Positions 20,901-32,308 of a stretch of 64,000 bases of DNA are shown in pieces. A program made the position numbers and the translations under genes. How positions within the stretch are numbered: position 1 is the first letter of the stretch; each line of letters begins with the position of its first letter. This DNA is from Miscanthus floridulus. Its lineage: Eukaryota > Streptophyta > Magnoliopsida > Poales > Poaceae. Location: NCBI RefSeq assembly GCF_019320115.1, contig NC_089584.1, positions 75,392,791-75,456,790 on the forward strand, written 5' to 3'. The notes beneath the pieces were generated by a model that saw only the letters and a list, made by a program, of their open reading frames with translations, ran no database searches and was not told the origin of the DNA.

Positions 20901-21507
20901 TGCAACCCCACTATATGACATGCCTCTCCTTCGAGCAAAGCAAGGTAAAATTGATTGGCATGTCATCCATCCATCCATTGCTAAGGACTTGTTTAGTGCA
21001 TCTAGTCATTCCTATCATATCCTAGGCTCATTCATGAAAATCAAATGAATTTGATGCTTGTATGGTACAACTATTGCTTGTATGCTTGAAATGATCTAGT
21101 GGTACCATATGACATGTTTGTGGGCTTGTAAACCTAGTGTTTGATCTATAAAATGAGCTATAAGTGTTTAACTCAACATGGTACAAGATAACCCTTATTT
21201 GGACATGTGAAGAAGCTTGTCCTTGGATCAAACCGAGTTCAATATCTTTGGCAAATGATCTAGATTGAACCAAATTTGGGAAAATGATCCTCACCCCATT
21301 GATTGACATTGATAATCCCAACCTATCTACATTTTGAACCTTTGTGGTCATTGATGACAAAGGGGGAGAAAAACAAAGATATTAGTGATATTAGTACATG
21401 GGGAGAAAAACAAAGATATTAGTATGCTAAGATAATGAGTGTACTAAGATAATGAGAAGCCGCCAACAAAGGGGGAGAACTTGACATAGGGGGAGAGATA
21501 TGACAAA
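20901..21507 (+). other. F 3' untranslated region with several polypurine tracts
   Basis: No ORF is seen. GGGGGAG-type tracts occur at about 21,361, 21,474 and 21,489, with a GGGGAG at about 21,400. The segment AGAAAAACAAAGATATTAG is present twice (near 21,368 and 21,404). Repeated AAAGGGGGAG tracts ahead of the 3' LTR are typical of SIRE-type elements. Confidence 0.75.
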
Positions 21508-23330
21508 GGAAAGGGATCAAGTGCTTGGACTTGAAAAGAAGAAAGAGAAAAATAAAAGGCTCAAGGCAAAGGTAAAAATTGTAGGAGCCATTTTGTTTTA
21601 GTGATCAAGATACTTAGTGAGTGTGATCACATTTAGGATCGATAGCCATACTATTAAGAGGGGTGAAACTCAAATCGAAATGCGGTTATCAAAGTGCCAC
21701 TAGATGCTTTAATTCATTACATATGCATTTAGGATCTAGTGGAGTGCTAACACCCTTGAAAATATTTGTGAAAATATGCTAACACATGTGCACAAGGTGA
21801 TACACTTGGTGGTTGGCACATTTGAGCAAGGGTTAGAAACTTCATCGGTGGAGTGTCCACCCGTAGAGTGCGGATAGTCCGATGGTGCCACCGGTGCCCT
21901 AGACAGAAAAGACAAGGGGTTCACAGAGTGACCGGACGCTGGTGGTGTAGTGACCAAACGCTGGGTTCAGAGTCCGGTCAGTAGCAACAGTGAGCACGCG
22001 TTTCGGTCTTGTGACCGGACGCTGGTGCGAAGAGTGACCGAACGCTGGCAAGGTGCGTACGGTCAATGCTGACGTACGGTGACATGTGGTGCACAGTGGA
22101 GACATTGAGTGACCGGACGCGTCCGGTCATGAAAATTCACGTTTAGAACCTTACTGGAAACGACCAGACGCTGAGGTCCAGCGTCCGATCACTTTCTAAC
22201 TGACGCGTTCGGTCATCACTTGACCGTTGAAATCGGGCGATCGGTGTTTGAAGCCGATGACACGTGGCGCACATCGCATGACCAGATGCTGAGGTCCAGC
22301 GTCTGGTCAATCTGACCGGAGCATCCGGTGGACCTCAGCGTCTGGTCGGCCCGTGTTTAGTGCAGTGAGGAGCCCAATGGCTCTATTTCGTGGGGGCTTC
22401 TATTTAAGCCCCATGGCTGGCTCAAGCTCACTCTCTTGTACATTTTCATTGACATAGCAACCTTGTGAGCTTAGCCAAAGCACTCCCACTCATCTCCATC
22501 ATTGATCCATCATCTTTGTGAGATTGGGAGAGAATCCAAGTGCATTGCTTGAGTGATTGCATCTAGAGGCACTTGGTTTTTGTGTTGCACTGTGGATTTC
22601 GCTTGTTACTCTTGGTGGTTGCCACCACCTAGATGGCTTGGTGCAGCGGTGGAGGATCGGCATGAGTTGGTGATTGTTCGTGGCCATCTCCGGTGTTTGT
22701 GAGGGGAGTTGTACCTTCCCCGGTAGAGTGCCGAAAGGTAACTCTAGTAAATTGCTCGTGTCATTGAGTTACCTCACTTGTGGGTAGGTTCTTGCAGTGT
22801 CCAATCGTGTGGACGAGGTTTGTGAAACACCTCGTAGACACCAAACCACCAAGTGTTGGTCGACACAACAGGGACTAGCGTGTTGGCAAGCATGTGAACC
22901 TCAGGAGAAAAATCGGTTGTCTCTTGCCATTTGATATTCTCCCGGTGATTGGTTTCATATATATCTTGTGATTGATTCATTCCTCTACATGGCGGTATAA
23001 CCATCCTACTCACTCGTTTACATTCTTGCAAATTAGTTGTAGCAAGCTCTTTAGTGTAATTAGATTTGAGAGCTTGCTTTGCTATTTAAGTTTGCTTAGT
23101 GGAGCTCTTTAGAGTTGAAAGATTGAGAGCTCTTAGTGAGTAGTATCATAGCAAATTGTGTGTCTAGCTATCATTGCAACTAGAATTGTTGGATAGGTGG
23201 CTTGCAACCCTTGTAGGGCTAGAGCAAGTTTGTATTTCGCTATTTGTCATACTAATCAAATTGCTCTAGTTGATTTGTAGTTTTTTAAATAGGCTATTCA
23301 TCCCCCCTCTAGCCATATTAGGACCTTTTA
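21508..23330 (+). repeat. 3' LTR of element F, lacking its first ~140 bp
   Basis: It aligns with the 5' LTR from about 955 to the end. The first ~140 bp of the 5' LTR (816-955, starting TGAAAGCTC) have no counterpart; polypurine-rich sequence lies in their place. It ends CCTTTTA instead of TTTCA, then the duplication GACCC. The GACCGGACGC cluster (21,930-22,350) includes a perfect 20-bp palindrome at 22,110-22,129. The TATA-like TATTTAAG is at 22,401-22,408. Confidence 0.88.
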
Positions 23331-23740
23331 GACCCCCCGACATGCCTCGACCCCAACCAAGCGCATAGGGGCTCCGACCTTGGTGCCTCCATGGCAACAT
23401 CACTGGCAACATCACCGTGATGGCACTCTATCCGGCTGACTAGAGAGCACCACTGCTCACCTACCTCCTCGAGGAGGTTTTCCCACTAGAAAGAACTGAA
23501 GTGTGACAAATTGCTCTACACGCCAAGAGGTTCGTCACCATTAGTAACGAACTTTACAAGCGTAGTCCGTCTGAAGTGCTCATGAAGTGCATCTCGACTG
23601 ACCAGAGGAAATAGCTTCTCCTCAAAATCGATGCCGGAATCTGTGGACATCATGTGGCCCCAAAGTCAATGGTCAGGAAAGCTTTTTGCCAAGGTTTTTA
23701 CTGGCCCACTACACTACGAGATGCAGAGGAGGTGGTCCAT
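23331..23740 (+). pseudogene. Element A: linker and N-terminal integrase remnant
   Basis: Reading resumes after F. The segment aligns with B at 57,660-58,050: APLLTYLLEEVFP, then LYKRSPSEVLMKC, the zinc-binding start AGICGHHVA and FCQGFYWPTTLRDAEEVV. Similarity stops at about 23,740, before the CxxC part of the zinc finger. The DDE core and C-terminus, about 1 kb in B, are absent. In-frame TAG/TGA stops are present. Confidence 0.85.
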
Positions 23741-23879
23741 GGATGGATGAGCTCAACCCTCTCGAAGGCCACCTTAAGCTTTGCCTTGGCAAGGGCAAGT
23801 TGGTCTCCATCGATAGTCCTCTCTCCCCGAGTAGGTGCCAAAGCTTAACCTCCTCCTCATCACAAAGGATGAACTAGGC

Positions 23880-26212
23880 CTTTCCTGACTCGCCAGGGCA
23901 AGGCCACACCAACTCATGGGTCACCCCTAACCTGTTGGAAGATCTAGCCATCGCAGTATCAAGCGACGACCGGATCCTCACCAACACCTGGGATGGCGGG
24001 ATGGCTGGCGGCTCCACCCTAGTGTCCTCCTCACCGTCAAAAGGAATGTCCACCACTAGGACTCCATGGTTAGCCGATGGCTGCTCTACCTCTAGCCTGG
24101 CCATGGCTCCTCTAGATCCCTCTAGCTTTGACCAGGCGAGCGAATCATGCGCTCCTCCACTGGGCGAGATAGGGAGCCTAGTTTCCCTCCTCTATGACTA
24201 GCAGGGGAGGGACCACAAGTGTCACCTCCGACCCAGCCTCCGCCGTCACCATGGGGATTGCTGCCATCACGGCCACCGCTGTGCTCAAGATCGGTCGGGA
24301 AGACACAACCACCATTAAGGAAGGTTGCACCGCCACCAGCCTGGTCGTGAAGGGGCCACCAATGCCGCCATGCTCATTACACGGGAGGTAGGGAGATCCC
24401 TAGTCCTACCAGCTCTTGGCCACTACAAAAGAAAAAAAGAGAAAGAGAAATAAAAAAGGGCACAAGCGTAGGTTAGTCACACTCAAAAACTCAACTATGA
24501 GAACAAAGGGAAGGATGAATACATACCCATACGAAAGCAGCAGAACCCCAAAGCCCCGACCAGCTGACAATGAGCCGACTAGACGAGGATCACTCGGGGG
24601 TCGTGACCTGTGCCCCCTCACATCAACCAAGGGAGGGGGTGACCCGGCTGGTCCTTGATCGGCCCACGAACAGCCGTGACCGCCAGCTCATGGGAAAACC
24701 ACCAGAGCAACTATTGGGGCATCTCCATGTTGGGGGTCGCACACACGCGTTGACCCTAAAGACGCAGGGGAATGATCATGTCCCCCTGACCGACCGGCGT
24801 GCTCTACCACACTTGTAATAGGGGGCCATGAAGCTGATGATGCCTCCAAAGGGCGCGGCGATTGCGCATGATTCGCCTCTCGTTTGAGGGTGGTGTCTTC
24901 ACTCGTGGTGCACTTTCTCGACTCAGGAACGTTGCTGCGCACCTCTATACCATGCCCGCCACCGATGGGCACAGCTGTGGGCTTATGGTGCTCCACCAAG
25001 GTCATGGTAGTGCCCCTATCTCCCGCGTCCTCTGAGGAACTCGCATCATCAACCATCTCCATTAGCTCCTCTGACTTGAGCTCTACCTCCATGTCGCTCC
25101 GCCTCTCGCCACCACGGACCCACTGGTTGACCTCTTTCTCCTTATCAAACCTCCTCCAGACCTTCTCGGTTTTGTTCGTCTTCTTGGCAAGCATGGTCTC
25201 CCTCTGGGCAGCTTACCAAACCATGCCTTCCGGTCCTCTCGGAAGATGCGGCCAAGATTTCTAGCCCGCGAGTCCCTTCAAAACGGGCAACTCGAAATCA
25301 ATCAAAACATCAAAACAAGAAGGAAAAGGTCACAGGAAAAAAGCATACCAAATTAGATAGCTTCATGGCATGAAGGGGTCTAGGTGTCCCTTTAAGGGAG
25401 TCTTCATCGCTCAACTGTAGTGCCTGACCAAGATAACTCCGGTCTTCATCTTTCGACAACTCCTTTGGTGATGCACGGTCGGGATCCATCGGGCTAGAGT
25501 ATTCCCACATAGACCACGTCCTTTCCCCTAATGGGGCAACCCGGCCATGGAAGAAGGTGTGGAAGGCCTGCAACCCATCAAGGCCATTCTGAACAAGCTT
25601 TCGAAGCTCCAGCTCGATAATCCCTAGCTTTTTCTATTGATGGGAAGGACCCCACATCCAACTTTCCCTCTTCTCCGGCCTCCCCCCGGTAAACATCAGG
25701 AATGATGCCTCCACCGGGTTCCTGATATAAAACCACTTGCCATGCCACCCCCGGTTGGAGTCACTAGGGGAGTACGCGGGGTAGAGGACCTATAGCTTCG
25801 GCCTCTTCTGCAGGGCAAACCCCCCAACTAGTGTGGTTCTGGGCGATTTCTTCTTGGATAGGGCTCGCCCAATGAAGACTTGCCAGAATAGATCCACATG
25901 TGGCTTCATCCTGAGGAAGGCGTCGCAGACGATGATGAAGCTAGCAATGTGCAGCACCCTAGTCGGGTTGAGGTGCTGCAACTCTAGGCCCTATTCATTG
26001 AGGAGCCCATGTAGGAACGAGTGTGTGGGGTAGCCAAGCCCACGCTCATGGAAGACAAGGAAGGAGATGACCTCATCAGCCTAGGGTTGTGGAACAACCT
26101 CCCCTAGTACAGGAGCCCTCCAGTGCATCACCTCCTTCGATGGAAGCAGCCCCTTCATGGCGAAGTCGGCTAGCACGGCCTCATCCATGTTGGAAGGCCT
26201 CTAGTTCGACAT
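23880..26212 (-). pseudogene. Antisense gene of element A (gypsy-type transposon family), decayed
   Basis: It starts at the ATG at 26,212 on the - strand, opposite to A's pol. Exon 1 (26,212-25,349) reads MDEAVLADFAMKGLLPSKEV, the core WHGKWFYIRNPVEASFL and RPEKRESWMWG, then ends at a GTATGC donor after exactly 288 codons. Its five internal stops are all TAG. Likely later exons are near 25,220-24,690 (MEVELKSEELMEMVDDASSS, Asp/Glu-rich) and 24,390-23,880 (ARLEVEQPSANHGVLVVDIP); their borders are uncertain. It shares family type and position with E's antisense gene, though the sequences are far apart. Function is unknown. Confidence 0.7.
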
Positions 26213-27949
26213 CGCACCTTGGATTTATGAATGAATCTATGAGTTTTTCCTCTCCCTCGCTCTACACTACTCTCTGCTAGAAACCGTCGCGGCACATGAA
26301 TAGGCTTGGCAAAAAGAAGGAAGGAGGAACGACAGCGGTTGAAGAAAGGTGAAAGAACAGGAGGAAAACCCACTCCCTTCCTCCTATTTAATGCAGAAAG
26401 GCATACGGTGGGATGTGGCCTTGGCTGATGGGACATGGCCTGCCCAACAGGACATCACTTGGCTAATGACACATGGCCTAGGTGGGGCCCACCACTACCA
26501 TAATCCGGGCATCGGAAATAAGGCGCAACTGCACGCAAACAACCCTCCACCTTCCTAGGTAGGGTTTGGAGGGGCCCACCGATGGAATCTCCATCGAGGA
26601 TAGGCCAACGGGTCACCCGAGTTGATTGGATGGCTCGGGTGGCTACCGAGAGATAGGTAAGGAGTAGTGGGATGCCCCATGCGGGTTATGCCAACTCCAT
26701 CATGAACGACGGGCCTAGATTTCACTCAGATATATCCGATAGGAGCTCCCCGAACTCATCACTTGAGCCATTGAGGTAACTTTACCAACCCCCATTTTAC
26801 TTTTCTAGTACATAAACATTCATTCTCATGCATGCATTTATACATCCAAATCATTGCATATGCAATCATTGTATCAAAATGCTTCGCGTCGCATCACGAA
26901 GTGGTAGTCGTCTCATTCGATATGAGCGGCAACCGACTAGGGTTCGAAGGCCAGCCCATGAAGGGCTCGAGGCTACCTCTCATCTAACAGAGCTAGGGGA
27001 GAAAACATAGATGAGCCCCAGCAGCCCTCGCCCGACTCGCTCAAGAGCGGACAGGGTCATCTCAACCTTATTGTTTGATCCTAACCTCAAGCCGTTCCCA
27101 CAGAATCTCCATGGAGGGGAGGCCATTGGGCCACCTGAGTCGCTCTTCGAAACAACTCAGGCATCTGTCAGGAGGCGGGTTAAGGAGAAGTGGAGTGCCA
27201 TATGAAGGCTAAGACAACCCCATCATGAACGATGAACCCGGATTCCACTTGGACATGCTAGTTAGCAAGCTCACCGAAGCCCGCCACTCGAGCCATCGAG
27301 GCAAGTGGCATCAGCTCAACCCCTCTAGTTGTAGAAACTGTGGATGGGGTGACATAGGAAATCATGCGACCGACCCTGACCGGCCCCTAGTGGCTCGAGG
27401 GCTCGAGCCGCCAGATCTTGACTTAGGAACCCGACTGACCGCACAGGTTGTGGTCGGAGCGGACACGGGCGAACACCCCGACTAGAAGAGACACAAGAGT
27501 CCATAGCCCCAAAAGAGAGTACCAAGGTTCTCAGCCTCCAACCGACTCCCCAGTCGGCAGTAGGCTCAGGGGCTACACCCACCGGGTGCGCTCGCGTGCA
27601 CCTGGCCAAAAATGGTTTACCAGCGAGTCTCCTCCTCAGGGGCTGTGCGCCTATGTCTGCACGGTGCGCCTCCACGGCCTTTGCCAGTCCTCCACGTGGA
27701 GGCTGGGCACCTAAATCCTACTCGGTTACCCTACGTGATACAACAAACCAAGGAGGAAAAACACCGAAGTTCCAATAACAGCCCGCCTCCATGGCACAAT
27801 GGTCACATGAATTACAAAGGAAATGTAAATTTTCATTAAGCTAAAAACACAAGCCCCTGGCTTTTATAATATCACACAAAGTGTGTGTGAATAGACCCTT
27901 CATGGTTTCACTAAAGTCCCAAAGGGGCTCTTTCCCAACTGACACAGTT
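26213..27949 (+). other. Element A 3' noncoding region
   Basis: No coding signal is seen. Blocks align with B's 59,640-61,300, for example the AAATGC..CGCGTCGCATCACGAAGTGG stretch at about 26,877 (B 60,117) and the GGGCTCAGGGGCTACACCC block at 27,565 (B 61,269). Repeats of 'GCGGGTTATGCC...CGAACTCATC' type also recur within it. It confirms that A and B are one family. Confidence 0.7.
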
Positions 27950-28543
27950 GGGTCGACTGGGAATGATCGACCGGGGACGCCCGCTCAGTGTGGGCCTAGG
28001 GAGCAGGCGGAGCAGATAAGGTAAGGCGCTCAAGTCAACTATAATATCGAGGACCATACCCTACCATGCCCTATGCACCTATAGGACAATGCCATCAAGG
28101 CATGTTAGGCGAACATAGTAGAACCTGCCAGATGTGTTAGAGCATAAACAATATTGTGGGCACCGTCGTTTGCTATACCAGGTGAACATGGTAGAGCCTG
28201 CCAGACGCATATGAGCATAAACAGTATTGTGGGTGCCGTCATTTGCCGTACTAGGTGAACACTATGCAGCCTGCTAGATACAACAGAGCATGAATAGTAA
28301 GGTGGGCGATGGCAATCATCTCATACCTGATGGCGTGGGCGACAAGACTAGGCAGCGCCCGTATGCACTCTCTCTTTCTCTCTGACTTGTAAGGCCATCC
28401 CCTTCAACTATAAAAGGGGATGCACTCTCTCCTACCAGAAGGATCAAAGACTCAAAGACTAGAAGACTCATGGACATCAACTCTAGAGCTCGATAGCTAC
28501 ACAGTCTACATGCTCTCAATAGCTGATAAGCTTAGATACACTA
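27950..28543 (+). repeat. Element A 3' LTR, left part
   Basis: It matches B's LTR from the GACCGGGGACGCCCGCTC block onward. The LTR start itself is not recognisable, so the left border is approximate. It holds three AGTATTGTGGGC-type repeats and the TATA box at 28,409-28,416. It is cut at 28,543 by element D and continues at 41,560. Confidence 0.75.
28409..28416 (+). promoter_or_regulatory. TATA box of A 3' LTR
   Basis: TATAAAAG lies within the inverted repeat CATCCCCTT...AAGGGGATG. The same arrangement occurs in both B LTRs. Confidence 0.75.
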
Positions 28544-31500
28544 TGGCAGAACCTCCTAAATTATAGGTTCCATATGCATCTGTCACTGTCTGATGACCTT
28601 TGACATCTGTGCATATGTTTCTGGTAACTTAAGAAGACTGTCAGGTGTCCTCGGGAACCCTGAATCATCCACAATTTCTGAGTAGGATCACATTACAGAG
28701 TCATTGCAGTATTACAACATTTATTCAAACATCTACACCAGAGTAAAAATAGCGGAAGTCTTACAATAACATAATTTACAAAATAGTAGTTTCAAATCTC
28801 ACAACTAAGTTCAATGATTATTACAAAACAAAATAGAGGAGTGGCATTATAATATAATACAAAACACACAATGAAACTGCCCTGCCCAAGGGCCACACAT
28901 TTACTTCTCATCGTCATCACAAGGAACAACCGTCATGCAGCACGATCCAAAACAGATCTGCTCATGAGGCTCACCTGCAACAAGGGTCAACGAACCCTGA
29001 GTACAAAAGTACTCAACAAGACTTAACCAAAATAAGAACTGATAAACTCAGGAATGCAGGCTCAGGGATTCAAGATATGGCTTTAGCAATAATCAAAGTT
29101 ATTTTGCGTAAAAGCTCTTTAATAAAAATTCTTTAATTTGACATTTATAACTTCATAAAATCATATACAAAGCTGACATGATCCGTATGGAGATCATGAA
29201 ACTTCATATCCAACACTTTCTCAACCAGCCTCAAGTTCCAGTTATTAATACTACGATGATGAACAGTGAGTTGAGTCTCCATAACCGAGGAGCAACGACG
29301 ATTCGAACCGATTAAGACCCAGCTGGGAATTCCTAGACCACACGACATATGCAGGTCCCCGACCTACATATACCAACCTGCACTCAGATCCTCTAAAACA
29401 AGAACGGGTCCGCGCCACCCGAGAATACAGTACTCCACCAATCCAGCCCATGGCCACGTGGGTACACGCTACTCTCGCCATCTCTCCACTCCCAGTGCGC
29501 GAGTAGCCATTCTCATAATAGAATAGCCAAGTTAAGGCTTACCGGAGTATGTGGTTAGTACTACAAAGTCTCACCTCATGCAATTCAACAACGGTACGGA
29601 CCTTAATCGACACAGACGGAAAGGACCCGCTCACAAGACCTCCATGTCTTGTGGCTCACACACACCGAGTCCGCCCGGTCTAGATTTATTACTCCACATT
29701 CCCATATCACATGATAACATAAGTAACCAAGGTTCCATTTAAAACTTGCAGGTGGCAGGTAATCACCCGACTTTCATCGTTCTAAGCATAGCTAAGCAAA
29801 ACTAGGCATATACGAATTTAAAACTGGTAATATGGTAAATATGGAATAACAAGGTTGGTAATGTACCAATTTGGCTTGTACTTGACTCCTAATCACTTAA
29901 TGCTAGTAAAAAGAAGCAAAAGCGAAATCAATTTGTAAAATACAAGGTAGGGTTGTATGCATCCGGGGCTTGCCTTCGTTGACAGGAAAAGTCCGGTTCC
30001 TACGACGTTTCACAAGTATTCGATCCGACCTCAACAGACGGATTAACCTCCTCCGCAACTTGATTAACTACTACGTGTTCACCTTCGTTCACTACACGTA
30101 GTAACAGTGCCATGTTTAACATGATGCGGAGTACGAAACATGATGCTCGATGATGGATGCAAAAATTAACAATTTGAATACAACTTTCCTTCGCGGTACA
30201 GTTACAAGTCAAACTAACCAAATCTTTTTCAGTACTACTTACATCAATTGCCAAGGATCATTACCAACTAATGACCCAAGGACATCACTCAATCAAAAAT
30301 GCAAACAAAACCTAAATCACTAAAGGTTACTATTTGCTTTTATGAATTAATTAATTAATTAAGAATTATGAAATAAATCAACTTGTTCCAATTGACCTCA
30401 AAATTTTTGTAAATGTTCATTACATGATAAGTAAGTGACAAAACAAATTTCATAATTTTTGGACAATTAAATAAGCCTAGAAAAATCATGGAAATCCATT
30501 TATTAATAAATTGAGCAATTTTTATCACATTCAAAAATTACTGAAAAACAACATTTCATATTTTTCTAAATATTATACATCATAGAGAGGTCACACAAAA
30601 TTTTTCATAATTTTTGGAGCTCTAAATAATCTATACAAAAATAACAAAAGCAGACACTATTCATTCAATTCTGAAAATAGAAAAATCCATTTTGAAATCA
30701 CTGAGTCACTGACACCTTGACCCCACCTGTCATCCCCTTCCTCCCGCGCTGACTACGGCAACAACGGCGCTGACCGGCGATTTCTCGCCGCCGGTGAGAC
30801 CAACGGCGACAGCGAGAGTACCAACACACTCCCCTCATCACCCCGCATTCGATTGAGTGTACTATCGAGACTAATTACAGCGGTGCACGAGCTTGCCGAC
30901 GGCCATGGCGGACACGGTGGCACGGCTGCGCTACGCTGGTGAAACAAGGCCGGTAGCGACTAAACAAATGGCCTAGAAAGACTCAGGGGCTCACCCCGAT
31001 CACGCTGGAGTCGAAGACCGAGCCGGAGGACCAACGGAGAGATGGGTCGACGTGTACAGCAACCACGGCGGAGCAAGCCACGACGACGGCGATGTTCCGG
31101 CTACTGCGGTGGACAAAACGGTCAATCAACCGGGCACGAAGCACCACGGCATCACGAAGAAGCTGAAACAAGGCTTCACAAGGTCAGAGGCTCACCGTAG
31201 AGCGCTGGCCACGACGGCGCTGCCACGACGGAGATGTTGCCGGCCGCGAGGAAGAAGAGCGTGGTCAGCGAGTTCCCTGGAAAATCAGTCGACCACAGTT
31301 GGCTGGGTGGATGCGCAAGAAAAAGACAGGAACTGGAACGGCCTTTACCGAGACGGCAACGGCGCTGGGGAGACGATGCGAGCTCGCCGGAGCTATGGCG
31401 TCGGTGACTGGAAAACAGAGCAAGGGAAAAAGAAGAACGGCGACTGCTCCAGAGCTTTATAGGACGGCCAAGGAAGCAAGGAGAAGCCACGGCGGAGTCT

Positions 31501-32141
31501 TTCCCACGCCAGCGCTGAAGCCAAGGCCGCCACGCGCGCCTGGAACGCCGAAGACTGGTCGCCGGCCATGTAGCAAGAGCGGTGAACACTGTTCATCGAA
31601 TTTACAAAATTGCCATCCAGTTTGAAACTCAAATTACTCCCAAATTTTTGTAACAACTCAAAAATCTCCAAAAATAAAAGTTGTTCAAAATCAAAAGTTC
31701 TACAACTTTGCTTTTATAACCACCCCCAAATTCGGTCTAGATTTTGAAATGAACTTTTGAATTCGAATAGGGGAAATTTAACGAATTACGCCTTTTCGAA
31801 TTACTCCAAATTTTTCATAACAACTTTGAAAACTCCAAAAACAAACTTTGTATAACTTGTCAAGCTCTACACTTTTGCTTTTGGGCTCAACCCCAAAATA
31901 TGCTTAGATTTTGAAATGAGTTTTAGGGTAGGATTTAAATGCTGAAAATCAGGGTTTTCTCGAAAATTTAAAAATCCAAGCAAACTTTGAACTTGAGTCA
32001 AACAATACAATTCAACACATACCACATAAATATAAACTTGTTTTAGTGTATGCATCTCAAAGTTTTCACCAAATGCCAAATGCTTTGCAATGCGTATGAT
32101 GACATGTCAGGTTTTAGTATTTAAACACCCGAGGTGTTACA
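28544..32141 (-). repeat. 3' LTR of element D
   Basis: It is collinear with 37,960-41,559 throughout. Features on the + strand are a (TTAA)n run near 30,346-30,361, a GC-rich island at about 30,720-31,600 and AT-rich flanks. Open frames in the island differ between the two LTRs and look incidental. Confidence 0.93.
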
Positions 32142-32158
32142 ATCCTTCCCCCTAAAAG
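32142..32158 (-). other. Polypurine tract of D
   Basis: CTTTTAGGGGGAAGGAT on the - strand directly precedes the 3' LTR start TGTAACACC. Confidence 0.8.
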
Positions 32159-32308
32159 AAATCTCGCCCCGAGATTCAAAGCCATAGAGTAAGTAATGGA
32201 AAAGGAAATGTGTCAGTCCAAAAACATCCAGAACTTGTCCATAAAACAGTTGAGGTCCCTTTACAAAACACAACTTGTACAACCGAGCTCAACTAACATT
32301 ACTCTATT

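Larger units (their letters stand above)
816..23330 (+). mobile_element. Element F: SIRE/Maximus-type Ty1/copia retrotransposon carrying insertion E
   Basis: F has a 5' LTR (816-2,787, TG...CA), a Met-tRNA primer site (2,790-2,802), gag, then pol in the copia order PR-IN-RT-RNase H, several GGGGGAG polypurine tracts and a 3' LTR ending at 23,330. The 5-bp duplication GACCC lies at 811-815 and 23,331-23,335. The RNase H is split by gypsy element E (7,900-20,630). Without E, F would be about 9.8 kb, a usual size for SIRE-type elements. Family assignment rests on the Gag start (MAQVVFNHVGG), the long Lys/Asp-rich Gag and the GGGGGAG tracts. It is non-functional, with at least three frameshifts and several nonsense codons. 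Confidence 0.92.

Noticed and set aside
31052..31625. Protein genes of 100-137 codons inside D's LTR
   Set aside because: The equivalent frames in the other LTR differ in length and start, residues are low-complexity Arg/Ala/Gly, and no domain is seen. They result from GC-rich sequence with few stops.
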